Positions 35,129 to 46,340 of a DNA stretch of 64,000 bases are shown here, piece after piece. The DNA is from Helianthus annuus (taxonomy: Eukaryota; Streptophyta; Magnoliopsida; Asterales; Asteraceae): NCBI RefSeq assembly GCF_002127325.2, contig NC_035441.2:152126624-152190623 (forward strand), written 5' to 3'. The notes under the pieces are model-generated. The model was not told where the DNA came from. It did not search any database and was given only the letters and a program-made list of their open reading frames with translations. Numbering within the stretch: the first letter of the stretch is position 1; every line of letters begins with the position of its first letter. A program made the position numbers and the translations under genes.

Positions 35129-38100
35129 TTGTCACACCCCGATATTTCCACGTATTACCGGTGGGCTCGGCGGGGAGTATCGTGACGTAGTTGATATCAT
35201 CATAGACAAATTTATCACAGTTTAATACACAGCGGAAGTCGAAAGATAAAAACATTACAAACCGAGTGAAGGTAATATCAATTATTACAGAAACGGTTGT
35301 AAGGGATCCACAGGCGGATCGAAGATAAAAGGAACATTGTTCAACAGATTTATAAACATCTAAGCTTGCAAGACTCTTTATTGATGCTAGGAGTAGCCAG
35401 CCTATTCCGCCTAGTACCTGCACTTAGCCTTTTTCGAAAATACGTCAGTTTATACTGGTAAATACAATTAACCGACTCATTTTGAAAATGTTTATGAAAA
35501 TTTGTTTAAGTGCACAAGGCACAAATAATCTTTTATAACTTGGGATAATTATTTAACTATAAACTTGTAAAAGGATTATATGTTCATTATGCGTTCAGTA
35601 GCCCGGGCTGAATATCAGGTTAAAGATTAATAGACACACCACATAATATATCCCACGACGAGTTATTCTCGATCAGGCGGGTATATTATTTTTACATACG
35701 CATCGGCAGGTGTATGCCTACACCTCGTGCTTAAGTCGTGGCCATTTCAATGAATGAGCCGAGGATATCCAGGACATGGTCATTAACCCCCCAAAGGCTT
35801 AAAAAAAACAAAACAGATTAAACGGGTCATCTCAATAAATTAACCTTCATATGATTAAAAATTCAATGCCCGACCAAGCGGTATTTTATATACCGTACCC
35901 CAAGCCCGTATAAGGGAAAATAAGTTAAAAGTATTTACCTGAGCAAATTATTCAATTTATCCCAGCCGTACAAATCAGCAAGTGCAAAGTATCTTTTACT
36001 GGGCTCCTAAATCTGGAACGAAGGTTTTAATAACCTATTAGATTCCTAACGGGTCTTAATTAAGCCTAAACTTAGACCGGTTAGTTTTAAAGGAATATAT
36101 ACTGTTCAAAACGCAAGATTAAGCGAAGACCGGATCAGAATGTGGTTTAGACCCAACAAGTTTGGAGACTTGTATACTATGGGTAAACTAATCGCATTCT
36201 GGATTTCGAGATAAAAATGATAAGGTTTGACCCGTTTCGGTTAATTTATGCAAACTAGTTACATAAACCGTTCCGAACGCGAAAAATGCATAACGGGTAA
36301 ACAAATGAGTCATGAACAGGTTTCCTATGTTAATATGCCTTAAATATGTTGTGATATCAGTAGGATACCTTCCATTATGCCCAAAATGGATTTAAACTCA
36401 AATTATGCCTCGTAGGGGTATTTTGGTCATTTTAAAGCTTATAAAAGAGATTAAATATTAATCTGAGGTTCAGGTCTGATATAATCAGTAAAAATAGTTA
36501 TTTTTGCAGGTCATATCAGTAGGGTATTGCCTATATGTGAAATTTATCATTTATAACCAAACTATGCACCGTAGGGGCATTTTGATAATTTCACATAAGC
36601 TTTAAAGGTCAAATTTGGGAATATGAGTTTAAAACTTTTGCTTACTGTTAAAGTATAAAAATTTGCTTAAAACATCAGTAGGTATTAAGTCTTATATGTT
36701 AAAAATAGTTTTAACTCATACTATGCGTTTAAAACGCGTAAAAGTCGGTTTTAAGCGATTTTCGGGTTATAATAGGAAATCTGAGTTTTTGATTAGTTTA
36801 TAAAGTTCAAAATATTTTATTTATCATACAAAATCAGTAGCAAAAAGTTTGGTATCAAAATGTTATGTAAAACTCATTTTATTAGCATAAAGGGTATAAC
36901 CAACAATTACCGAATCAAAGCTAGAATCCTATGTTATGATCAGTTTAAAAATAAATAAAAATCTTAAAAAATCCCAAAATATTATATTACATCAGTGGGT
37001 AAAAAGTTTGGTGTCAAAATTTGGGTTTAGATAGGCTTTATGCTAATTATGCCGTTAAATTAGTAAAAGCTTCTAAATTACGAAATTGGGCATAACTCCT
37101 AATTTAGACCTCAAACTGATGTCAAATTTTTAGGAAAATTTTATAAATCAGTAATAAAGGTTTTTGTCCTCTCACATTTTCAAAAATTTCGTTTTTATAT
37201 TAAAAGGGCATAATGGTCAATTTTTGGCATATAACGGAAACATGCAACGAACTAGGATTACAAAGGAACCACATTGTATAAACTCAGGGGGTTATACTAA
37301 TATGTAACATGGTCCTAATGGAACCCTAAGGAATTTCTAAAACAATCTAAATTGGGTCAGAATTGAAAGTCAAAGCAAAAGTCTTCTTTTGCGACTTTCG
37401 GTTCCGAACCGAGCCTAAACTCAGAATTGTCGGTTTGAACATGCTTAGACATGTTCTTACATTAATTACCAAGTTATATAAGTGTTAAAACAGGTTTCAT
37501 GGCTTCTACATTGTTAATTATGTGTTTATTTGCAAAATAGCTTTCTGTTGACTTTTTTATAATTAAGTTTGACCCAACAATTGACCTAGTTAGAGTGGAA
37601 ATCAGAGGGTGCCATTTTAAGGGTTTATTACCTACATAATTACCAACTCATAGCCACTTTCAATTTAAAAATGACTGGACCATTAGTGATTAATCACTTA
37701 GTCAAAGCTTAATTACGATGGCTTTGACTTTTGGTCATTAGACTAATAAAACTTGAACTTAGGAGGTTAAGAACACTTACAATGGTCCTTAACACGAATT
37801 AGGAACTGATGGAAGCTTGCTTGAAGTCCAGAGAGCTCCAGAGTAAGAGTTTAGAATGATTTGAAATGAGCAAGAACAATGGTTGCAACTTATGTTTTAT
37901 ATATAGTGAGTTAAATTGCACAAGATCATTCCAACAAAGTCTATACATGTTTCCTGATCATCCCAGGTGTCCCCTATGCATGGAATACCACTGGTGCAGC
38001 CCCTGAATTCGGAAACCACTCAATTAAGGTGGTGGAACAGGCTGAACAGGCAGCTGTCTATCTTTCTGCCTAGTTACAGATCTTACGGACCGTAAGCTAA

Positions 38101-38634
38101 GGGCCTTACGGTCCGTATCCGCTTTTTAATCTTTATCGCCCAGATCAGCCACCTTACGGTCTGTAAGGCGGCCTCTTTGCGGTCCGTAAAGCTTGGTCAG
38201 AAGACAAAAATTATGTGAACTTTTAGATTTTGACCATGAAATCTCACGAGTTCGAATCTCATGTCATTTTCCAGCACAGTGGACCATATGTTCAGACCTT
38301 GTGTGCCCTTGCATGTGATGCCATGCACTTACATGTTCTTGGACTTTGAAGGATGCTTTTAAATGAGGTTTTGTCGTAAATGCACATCGGATTTCACTGC
38401 TTGCAATTTGATTTATTTATCACGTTAGTTAACCGGATTTGAATTTATATCAGATGTTTATAAAAACATATTAAGGTTTGGAATTAATAAAAAGGTCACT
38501 CAGAGGTAATAATTTTAACATGTTGACATTTTTAATTCCTTCAGATATCTTTCAGTTGATCCGGGTTTATAACACGTTTACTTTCCATGACACGTGTCTT
38601 TATAATATCGGTCGTGATTTTACGAGGTGTTACA
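35129..38634 (-). mobile_element. Solo LTR 'E', 3.5 kb, nested in element B
   Basis: Plus-strand borders TGTCACACCCCG...GGTGTTACA with a perfect TSD CCTAT (35124-35128 and 38635-38639). Minus orientation is favoured: on that strand it starts TGTAACACCTCG, and a TATA box TATATATAAAAC lies near 37893-37907, followed by a leader. No ORF, PBS or PPT is inside, so it is a solo LTR of a family with very long LTRs, left by LTR-LTR recombination. Four TTACGGTCCGTAA-type palindromes lie at 38082-38191. Confidence 0.8.
38082..38191 (-). promoter_or_regulatory. Palindrome cluster in solo LTR E
   Basis: CTTACGGACCGTAAG (38082-38096, 7-bp perfect arms), TACGGTCCGTA (38107-38117), CCTTACGGTCTGTAAGG (38152-38168, one CpG decayed) and CTTTGCGGTCCGTAAAG (38175-38191). 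They lie about 180 bp upstream of the minus-strand TATA box. Confidence 0.45.
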
Positions 38635-38966
38635 CCTATGCGGGTACGTGTTCTAATCGGTTTGAGTGATTATTTCAAAAGTGTAAATGCATCAATTATT
38701 ATCCAATTTTAAACCAAGTGGAGAGAACATTGTGAGGGATGTGCATGATTTATTAGTTTTAAGGGCAAGTTAATCTTGGATAACCATTTTTACATGATTA
38801 ATCATTTATTGCTAAATATGTTGAAAATTGTAAAAAAAGTTTGAACCGGGTATGACATTAGACTTTAATCTTAGTCTCGGGAATGGGACGTGTGTTTCTC
38901 GTTCGACCCACGTGAAAGTGAAAAGCAGATTTGCTTGAGGGCAAGCAAAAGACAAGTGTGGGGATG
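38635..38966 (+). other. Element B 3' interior with polypurine tract
   Basis: Starts with the TSD of solo LTR E. It ends with TTTGCTTGAGGGCAAGCAAA then AGACAAGTGTGGGGATG, the plus-strand priming tract abutting the 3' LTR at 38967. No ORF. Confidence 0.7.
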
Positions 38967-40329
38967 TGATACGTGGTCAAAAACCGGTGTTCGTTTATGT
39001 TTAAGTTCATGTTTTTACGTGACTTTTAATTCCGAATAGCCTACTTTTAATTAAAAGTGTGTTTTGCAGGTTTAATGAAGTTTAAGGAGCTATTTGGGGG
39101 CTTTACGGATCATCGGGACGAAAAATGGACCACCGGGACGCGAAACGGGTTAACCGGGATCAAGATACGCGAAAAACAGAGAATTGGACTTGTAGGCATC
39201 GTCAGCGACGCCCATATGGGCCGTCGGCGACGCCCCGTAGATGTTACCGTTGCTCGAAATCTCCGTAGACAGCGAAATAACACGTCGCACGAAAACAACA
39301 TAAGGACGTTGCATCGCCGACACTATGCCAAGCCGTCGGCGACGGCTTCATTTGTGCCACATCGCAAATTTATTGTTTGTTTCATCTTTTGCCAAGTTGT
39401 AACGGATTTCAAGACCTTTATTCGAGGAGTTACGACTGGAAGGAGGTTACAACACCTTCTTGGATGATACTCTTGACAAAAAAAACTCATCCCTTCATAC
39501 CTAATCCATCTCTGACACCACCACTTCATCTTCATCCATTCTCCACCATCCAAATCCTAACCCCTAACCCTCAACTCTCCTTCAAGACTCAAGATTATGG
39601 TTTGGTGTTCGTATTCATCCTCCGGTGATCGCACCTCTTCGACCATGAACGGTTAGTCTCTTCGGTTTCACCCCGGTATAGATTGTTGTAAGAATTTCTA
39701 GGGTTTATGCATTTGTATTTTGATTTGATTTTGTGACAAATTGTTTAGTATTTGAAACTTATGATAATTGTTGTGCATTTGAATTGAATTTGTGAATTGT
39801 CGAATGATTATAAAATTTGACTTTGCGAGATGAATTTGTGCACTTATGCTTTATCGTAGGTTAAGATTTACATGTCCAAGGTAATGGAGTGCATTACGGT
39901 CCGTTGTCTATGACGTCGATAGCAATTAGCACCTAAGCTTTGTGATAGTAATCCGTTAATCACTGTATGCAATTGAATCAAGTTAAAACATGTAGGAACC
40001 CTAGGTCTTGCAATTATCGAACCGGGTGTGATCCGTTTCCCCAATTCTTGTTTTCAATTTAGTAATTTAGTTTTGCAATCTTAGTTAGTAAGTAATTGAT
40101 TTAGATAAAAAGCAAATATCGGTTCACTCCGGTTCATTTTCCAACCAAATAAATTTATAAAAAATTAGCAAACTTCATAATCACATTGTACATTTTTGTA
40201 AATAGTCTAACTAATCGAACGAGTCGTGTGATACTAATCACATGCTCTTCATGGATACGATACCCGACTTACCCTAGCTACCTAGGTTTAATTGGGTTTT
40301 TGACTGATCGGGACGACATGGTAACGTCA
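38967..40329 (+). repeat. 3' LTR of element B
   Basis: 1363 bp, TGATACGTGG...GTAACGTCA. It carries the extra ATATGGGCCGTCGG unit (about 39212-39233), and the AAGCCGTCGGCGACGGCTT palindrome at 39330-39348. Confidence 0.85.
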
Positions 40330-40334
40330 AGCAC

Positions 40335-40807
40335 GCGATTGACAAAAGAGTTATGCTGATAACAGGCGAAAGCCTTTGGAATTTCAAGTAGGAGATAAGG
40401 TATTATTAAAAGTTTCGCCCGGGAAAGGAATAGTTAGATTCATCAAAAGGGGAAAGCTAAGCCCCAGGTATGTTCGACCCTTTGAGATTATTAGAAGGAT
40501 AGGACCCGTAGCTTACCAGCTACAACTTCCAGAGGAAATGGCAGGGATACATGATGTATTTCATGTATGTAATCTCAAGAAGTGTTTAGCAAATGAATCA
40601 TTGGTGATACCTCTTAAGGACATAGAGGTAAATGAGAAACTTAAGTTTGTAGAAAGACCCCTACAGATTGAAGACAGAAAGATCAAGAATCTCAAACACA
40701 AGAGATTAGTTATAGTTAAAGTAAAATGGGATTCCAAGAGAGGACCAAAATACACTTGGGAGCTTGAATCAGAGATGCAAAGAAAATATCCACACCTGTT
40801 CCAGTAG
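40335..40807 (+). pseudogene. Integrase C-terminus with chromodomain-like tail, element C
   Basis: Continues the integrase interrupted at 31162. The frame reads through an in-frame TGA (GATTGACAAAAG near 40337-40348), then KSYADNRRKPLEFQVGDKVL, the GPY/F-type linker, and ends HKRLVIVKVKWDSKRGPKYT then WELESEMQRKYPHLFQ, a divergent chromodomain-like tail that in chromoviruses steers insertion toward particular chromatin. The stop codon is at 40805-40807. The polypurine tract and LTR follow 36 bp later. Confidence 0.8.
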
Positions 40808-40843
40808 ACCTTGAGGACGAGTTCTAAAACAAGGTGGGGAGGA

Positions 40844-41204
40844 TATAACAACCCTCCTAAAATCCCTATAACATGTCCCATACGTCCTAAAATACACCCC
40901 GTATACGAAAAACGGACCCGAAATACCTTTATTTTAATAAAAATCAAATGAAACAAATCTTTTAAGTCACTCGCGGGGAGCGACAATGTCAAGTAAGGCT
41001 GTCGCGGGGCGCGACAGACTGGTCACCAGGCGTAACCCTGGGCTGCCATGTGTCCATGTCGTGTTGAACCTATACCCTTGACTCGCCAACCCTAGATCCT
41101 ACCCTATGTCGCTCGCGGCCCGTGAAGGCTTAGCCTTCATCTGTCGTGTGACGCGACAAGCTGCCGAATCAGCACTATAAATAGGAGGTCGAGGTTTCAG
41201 TTCT
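40844..41204 (+). repeat. 3' LTR of element C, first part
   Basis: Begins TATAACAACCCTCC directly after the polypurine tract AAGGTGGGGAGGA; the initial TG has become TA. It contains CTGTCGCGGGGCGCGACAG (40999-41017; 8-bp perfect arms, GGG centre), which in the left LTR has lost its CpGs (6839-6857), and TATA at 41175-41184. Interrupted at 41204 by element D. Confidence 0.8.
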
Positions 41205-42660
41205 TGTAACAACTGCCACTAAAATCCATAATTAGGAGGATAATTAGTCAACAAGAAAACCCTAATTGAGACACCCAAGTAATTCTGCACTAACCCTAAA
41301 ATTTTCATAACAATCGGAATCAGGATCAGGGCCCCTAAAACTCAGGGGGGGTTAAACCCTAGTGGATGTTTATCCTCTAAATTTGCTGTAGAAACGAAAT
41401 TTGTTCGTTTAACTTACTCAGCAAGATTACTTGGACACGAAGCAACCTAGGCTAGAAAATAGATCCGTCGCGCCACGCGACGGGTACACATGTCTTCTTC
41501 GCGTGGCGCGAGGGAGGACATTTTCCAGCTATAAATAGGGGACGTTGGCACTTGAATTTTGGTGTTCATTCGACGTCCAAATTCTCTGTAACCATCGAGT
41601 TATAGCGAATATCGTTCACAACACACACAATTCACGAAGTGCTGCCGCAATCAGGGTAATAACTCGATCACTATTACGATTCAACGTCCGATTGATTATA
41701 ACTATCCAACGATTGTCCGAGTGCTGCTCAAATTGAGCTTGTACTTTGATTATTCATCGGGATTTCGACTTGAATATTTGAGTGCTGTTCGAATTCGGAC
41801 TATGCTCTGTTATTCGTTGTGAATCCGATTGAATTATTAAGTATTGCACTTGTTAATCATTGTGAGGGTTTGATCTCGTGAATTGACGTAACTGCTGAAT
41901 TAAGTTACTAACCTATTGTGTGTGCATTATTATTAAATTAGGTTTAATCAAGGCTAATCAGTAGGCTTATACCTTGCCCGCTAAGTCTGCAATGTGAGTC
42001 ATTCTTCTTTTTAAATTGTTTTCTCACCGTTTGTGAGTAAGTATTACAATACCTCAAATTATTTTCAAAGTGTTATAATTACAGGGATTAAGTCGTGGTT
42101 ATCTTAACCGCTGGTTAGTGGGGTATTGTGCACATTACTAATTTCTCACAGTTAGGCAATAAGCCCTAACATGGGTTAGGCTAATAAGACCTAACAGTGA
42201 CAAAACGTCACTAATTGGGTGACTGGACCCAATAGTGGTATGACCATCGTCACACGGGTGGCAAGACCAGATATTAATTAAGATACTGCCATAGTAATCG
42301 CTCTTATGCTGTAATTTATAACTATGTGTCATTTTATCAAAATGAATGATTCACTCAGTATTTCCCCGCTGACAAAACCTTTTTACAACATGTTTCAGGT
42401 GACCTACTGAATTAAGTACACGTGCTACGGAGCACTATCAAGCTTGAAGTGGTGGCTCAAATAAAATAAATAAACATGTTTGTAAAATAATGAAATTATG
42501 ATATTTACGGGGTTTATCCGAAATGTAAATAAATAATACTCGGGCAAATTTTTCAAGTTTAAAACGATCCTGTTAAGACTTCCGCTATAAAAATAAATAC
42601 CACGGGATTTTCTGTCCCGCGGCTCCCGAAACGGGTCAAACCGGGTCGGGGGCCGTGACA
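41205..42660 (+). repeat. 5' LTR of element D
   Basis: 1456 bp. Differences seen from the 3' copy: G/A near 41407, G/A near 41543, G/A near 41735 and T/C near 42088. The first two are CpG in this copy. Confidence 0.9.
41465..41538 (+). promoter_or_regulatory. LTR promoter of element D (palindromes + TATA)
   Basis: CCGTCGCGCCACGCGACGG (41465-41483; 8-bp perfect arms, CCA centre) and TCGCGTGGCGCGA (41499-41511; inverted copy of the core of the first) precede CTATAAATAG (41529-41538) by 17 bp. The arrangement is repeated in the 3' LTR (TATA 46665-46674). Confidence 0.6.
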
Positions 42661-42668
42661 GAAAAAGG

Positions 42669-42681
42669 TGGTATCAGAGCC
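42669..42681 (+). other. Primer-binding site of element D
   Basis: TGGTATCAGAGCC, complementary to the 3' end of plant initiator tRNA-Met, the usual primer of this Gypsy clade. Confidence 0.85.
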
Positions 42682-42966
42682 ACTGATCAAGCCACTGATT
42701 TAAGCCTATTAAGTATTTAGAAAATACTTAAATTTTATTAATTACTATTCTGTGATTATGTGTTTCATTATCTGATTAATCGCATATAGCATGGAACAAA
42801 TTTTATATAGAAAACTAAAACTTTAGTGTCTTTACAAGTCTAGAAGCCTTATTTCAGTAAATAAATAAATTTTTAAATAAAACCTAGGATGCTTTAAAAT
42901 TCTAGTTGTTCGGATAATTACACCCGTATTTCTATCAAAATTATTACAAATTCTGACCTAGTAATT

Positions 42967-43512
42967 GTGCGTGTATTTTTAAACAGCATGAGAAATTTGC
43001 CTGATACCCTTCAGAATTTAAATCTCTATCCAGTAAGAGTAGAAGTTTCCAGAGATTTTAATAGGTATATACCAGATATAGAGGAACCTATAGAATTTAA
43101 TATTTTACCTCTCGAGCCTAAGAAAACGGAAATTGAAGAAAGTTCTAGACAAACTAAGGGGTTACCATCTCAAGAAGAATTAGATCTTACAATAACAGAC
43201 TATAGTATTATCAAGACTATTAATGAAACACAACTATCAATGAACTTAGAACCAGCTATTCCAAACCTTTCAGTACACTCGCGACCTTTTGACATAAACG
43301 AATGGTTGACTCATGAAATACAGTTACAGAACAATCCCTATAAGCTTTTTCCTCAGTTCAATCTAGAACCTTTACCGAATCCACCAAAGAGTAACAAGAA
43401 TACAGCTAGACTTCACCACTTGGGTCAAGAACTAATGAATGTTGGGAATAGTATCCAAGAGATTGGGAAACAAATCTCCTGGAATTACAATCCAAGGAAA
43501 CACCGTTATTAG
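42967..43512 (+). CDS. ORF0 of element D (unknown protein upstream of gag)
   Basis: An intact frame of up to 181 codons between PBS and gag. The displayed start at 42967 may be non-ATG; MRNLPDTLQNL (42988) is the first credible ATG. The protein is acidic, rich in Pro/Asn/Glu, with no Cys/His cluster, membrane segment or catalytic motif that I recognise. Its last ~40 residues (RLHHLGQELMNVGNSIQEIG and KQISWNYNPR) match the end of the truncated ORF0 in element C (8786-9091), so the pair defines a real upstream coding region. Possible roles (RNA leader function, gag accessory) are speculation. Confidence 0.6.
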   Translation: MRVFLNSMRNLPDTLQNLNLYPVRVEVSRDFNRYIPDIEEPIEFNILPLEPKKTEIEESSRQTKGLPSQEELDLTITDYSIIKTINETQLSMNLEPAIPNLSVHSRPFDINEWLTHEIQLQNNPYKLFPQFNLEPLPNPPKSNKNTARLHHLGQELMNVGNSIQEIGKQISWNYNPRKHRY

Positions 43513-43732
43513 ACTATTATCTAACGAAAGGATAAAGGAGTTATGAAATTACGATTATGTAATAGTAATAAGTAAAATCAGTATGTGTAAAATAAATAAA
43601 TAAAACGGTTGTATATAGAAGTATGATATAAAGGAAATCTTAGAAAATTTACAAAATTGGGTTTGTTTACATTAAATGTAACATTGGATTATTTCTTATA
43701 TACAAATTATTGATTCATAAATTAGTTATCCA

Positions 43733-44962
43733 ATGGAAAATGCTAATAACGAACCAGTTAACGAAGGTAATCAATCTGAGCAACAGTCAGGGGGTCAATA
43801 TATGACTAGGCAGGATATAGAAAATATCGTTGCTCAAGGGATAGCCAACGCTATTCCAGCAATCGTTACTGCTGTTAAAAATCCAATAGAACCACAGCAA
43901 ATCATTCCTAGCAAACGTATTTCTGAAGATAACTTCAGTAATAACGTAAATGAAGGCAATGATCATGTTAATCATGATAAGGAACTAGGACAAGCTCCGC
44001 TCCCTAAGAAAAGGAAAGCTGCAACGCCTGGTTGCACTTATAAGGAGTTTCTTGCCTGCAAACCTATAGAATTCGCAGGCAATGAAGGGGCAACTGTGGC
44101 ACTGCGTTGGTTAGAGAAAACCGAGGCAGTAATCAGAATAAGTAAATGTGTTGAGGAAGATAAGGTTATGTACGCTTCGCACCTTTTCAAGGAAGAAGCA
44201 TTAGAATGGTGGAATACAGTGTTACAAGCCAAAGGAAGTGACGTAGCCTATGCCATAAGTTGGGAAGAATTTAAGCAATTAATAGAAAGAAAATTTTGTC
44301 CCGAATATGAAAAAGAGCAGATGGCAAATAAGTTTTTAAGTCACCGAATGGTAGATGTAGATTGTCGAGGGTATACTTCAAAATTCTTTGAGTATGCCAG
44401 AATTGTACCTACTCTGGCTTCGCCGGAACCGGTACTCATCTCTCGCTATATCTGGGGTTTGATTAGTGAGATTCGTGACATTGTCAAAGCTGCGAGACCC
44501 CGCACGATTGACGATGCGGTAGAATTAGCTAACACTCTAACTGACGGATTGATACGCACACGGGAAGAAAATAGGAGGAAGGATTTAGCTCAGAAAATTT
44601 CCCAAGAATTTCATATAGGTAATAGTAACAATTTTAAGAAAAGAAAAAACGGGCGATTTTCCACTATTCCATTTTGCGATATCTGCAAAGGAAAGCATTT
44701 TGGAAAATGCAAAGGATGCTGCAATTTTTGCAAAATTCCAGGACATCGAGAAGAGGATTGCAGGAAAAAGAAGGCAATCACTTGCTACAATTGTGGAGAA
44801 CCCGGACACTTCAGAACAAGCTGCCTGAAATTAGGCAATCCAGCAAATGAAAAGACGAAGCCTGCAGAAGGGACTACCAAGAAAAACGCAAGAGCTTTTC
44901 AATTAACTACTCAGGAAGCTGAACTCATTCCTGACATCATAGTTGGTACGAGTATTATTTGA
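43733..44962 (+). CDS. gag of element D
   Basis: 409 codons starting MENANNEPVNEGNQ. An N-terminal Asn/Gln-rich part is followed by QDIENIVAQGIANAIPAIV, a basic PLPKKRKA segment (possible nuclear signal), and a capsid-type core YKEFLACKPIEFAGNEG through RYIWGLISEIRDIVKAARP. There are two knuckles, CNFCKIPGHREEDC and CYNCGEPGHFRTSC, plus a CDICKGKHFGKC cluster before them. It aligns with gag of element C along nearly its whole length. The frame ends in a stop just before a protease LFDSGANQGF that is open in another frame; about 10 codons of linker appear deleted there. Gag is the only standard retroelement protein this element can make. Confidence 0.9.
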   Translation: MENANNEPVNEGNQSEQQSGGQYMTRQDIENIVAQGIANAIPAIVTAVKNPIEPQQIIPSKRISEDNFSNNVNEGNDHVNHDKELGQAPLPKKRKAATPGCTYKEFLACKPIEFAGNEGATVALRWLEKTEAVIRISKCVEEDKVMYASHLFKEEALEWWNTVLQAKGSDVAYAISWEEFKQLIERKFCPEYEKEQMANKFLSHRMVDVDCRGYTSKFFEYARIVPTLASPEPVLISRYIWGLISEIRDIVKAARPRTIDDAVELANTLTDGLIRTREENRRKDLAQKISQEFHIGNSNNFKKRKNGRFSTIPFCDICKGKHFGKCKGCCNFCKIPGHREEDCRKKKAITCYNCGEPGHFRTSCLKLGNPANEKTKPAEGTTKKNARAFQLTTQEAELIPDIIVGTSII

Positions 44963-46340
44963 CTCTGGTGCAAACCAAGGTTTTATAAATACTCATTCTG
45001 TCAAACTCTTAACCTATCATTAATCAAACTTAGGCAAATCTTTACAGTCGAAATAGGCAAAAAGGAAAATATAGAACTCTCAGGTCATAGAATTTTTCGC
45101 CAAATTCCTATGAAATTAGCCGAGTTTGATGTTGTGTTAGAAATAGATTGAGTAGTAACCAACCCTGCTCGAATTCTCTGTAATAAGAACTTTATAGAAA
45201 ATCCAGGCACCCGCCGGAGAAGTATTTATGATTACAGGAAATAAACTACGTAAGGTCACATGATGAATAATGAAGGTATTCACTTAGATCCTGCTAAGAT
45301 AGCAGCAAATCACTAAAAGGGAAGATTTCGCAATCCCTAAATGGAAATTAGGAATCTTGTAAATTTAGCCAGATACTATAGGCAGTTTATTAAGGATTCT
45401 CTTAGATAGATATATCCTTAACTAAGCTAAAACAGTTAATCCTAAATAAGAACTTAAACAAAAAGAAGCCTCTAGCATAAATTAACAAAAAATTCCAATC
45501 CTAGCCTTACCAGAAGGAACAGAAGATTTTAAAGGTATACGGTGATGCTTCAAAGCTAGAAATTGGATGTATGGTAATGCAACACAAAAAGGTAATTGTG
45601 TATGCATCAAGGCAATTGCAAAAGCACGAAGAAAGCCTTACCCCTTGTAAGCTTAAAAAAATTAGAAACCATAAGTTACCCTTAATATTAGGAAACATTA
45701 TCTAAGTAAGTTTACTATCCATATGGGTCATAAGAATTTAAGATATATATTGGAGCAACAAAAAATTAAACATGAGGAAAAGGAAATCCTCAGTAACTAC
45801 ACCTGTGATATTCAGTATCACGAAGAAAAGACTGAAGACGGTTAGAAGAATTATACAAATAATAAACAAGAGCCGTCGAAGTTCGAGTTGGAGACAAAAT
45901 GCTATTGAAAGTATTTTCTTGGAAAGGAATTTATAAATTCAGTAAGAAAAGAAGCTAAGTCTAAGATACGTAGAGCCATTCCTAGTGATCCAACGGATAG
46001 GACCAGTAACTTATCGTCTACAACTACCAGAAGAATTACCTGGAGTACATGATATATTCATGTATCCAACCTCAAGAAATGTTTATCTGACAAATCTCTG
46101 GTAGTACCTCTTCAAGATGTAGAGGTAAATAAAAAGCTGAATCTGTAGAGAAACCACTACAAATTGAAGATAGAAAGATCAAGTTTCTCAAAACCCAAAC
46201 GACTAGTGCTAGTAAAAGTCAAATAGGAATCCAGGAAAGGACCAGAGTACACTTGAGAACTGGAATCAAAGATGAAGCGAAAATACCCTCATCTATTTTA
46301 GTAAATCTCGAGGACGAGATTTTTCTTAAGGTGGGGAGGA
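44963..46340 (+). pseudogene. Collapsed pol of element D and polypurine tract
   Basis: Recognisable in order and in different frames: protease LFDSGANQGF; a fragment near the end of RT (DEGIHLDP, then ARYYRQFIKD); RNase H YGDASKLEIGCMVMQ and VYASRQL; a C-terminal integrase segment (RIGPVTYRLQLPEELPGVHD). The RT palm and the whole integrase core are missing. The polypurine tract AAGGTGGGGAGGA lies at 46328-46340. Confidence 0.8.

Larger units (their letters stand above)
31163..40329 (+). mobile_element. Element B: pol-less LTR element (LARD/TR-GAG-like)
   Basis: Ends TGATACGTGGTC...GTAACGTCA, with near-perfect TSD AACAC (31158-31162) and AGCAC (40330-40334). LTRs at 31163-32511 and 38967-40329; PBS of tRNA-Asp type (32515-32531); PPT AAGTGTGGGGATG next to the 3' LTR. 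The interior holds only a gag-like frame and non-coding spacer, with no protease, RT or integrase. After removing solo LTR E it is about 5.7 kb. It splits the integrase of element C. PBS, PPT and spacer motifs ally it to the Athila/Tat group, which could supply enzymes in trans. LTRs differ by several percent, so it is older than A and D. Confidence 0.85.
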
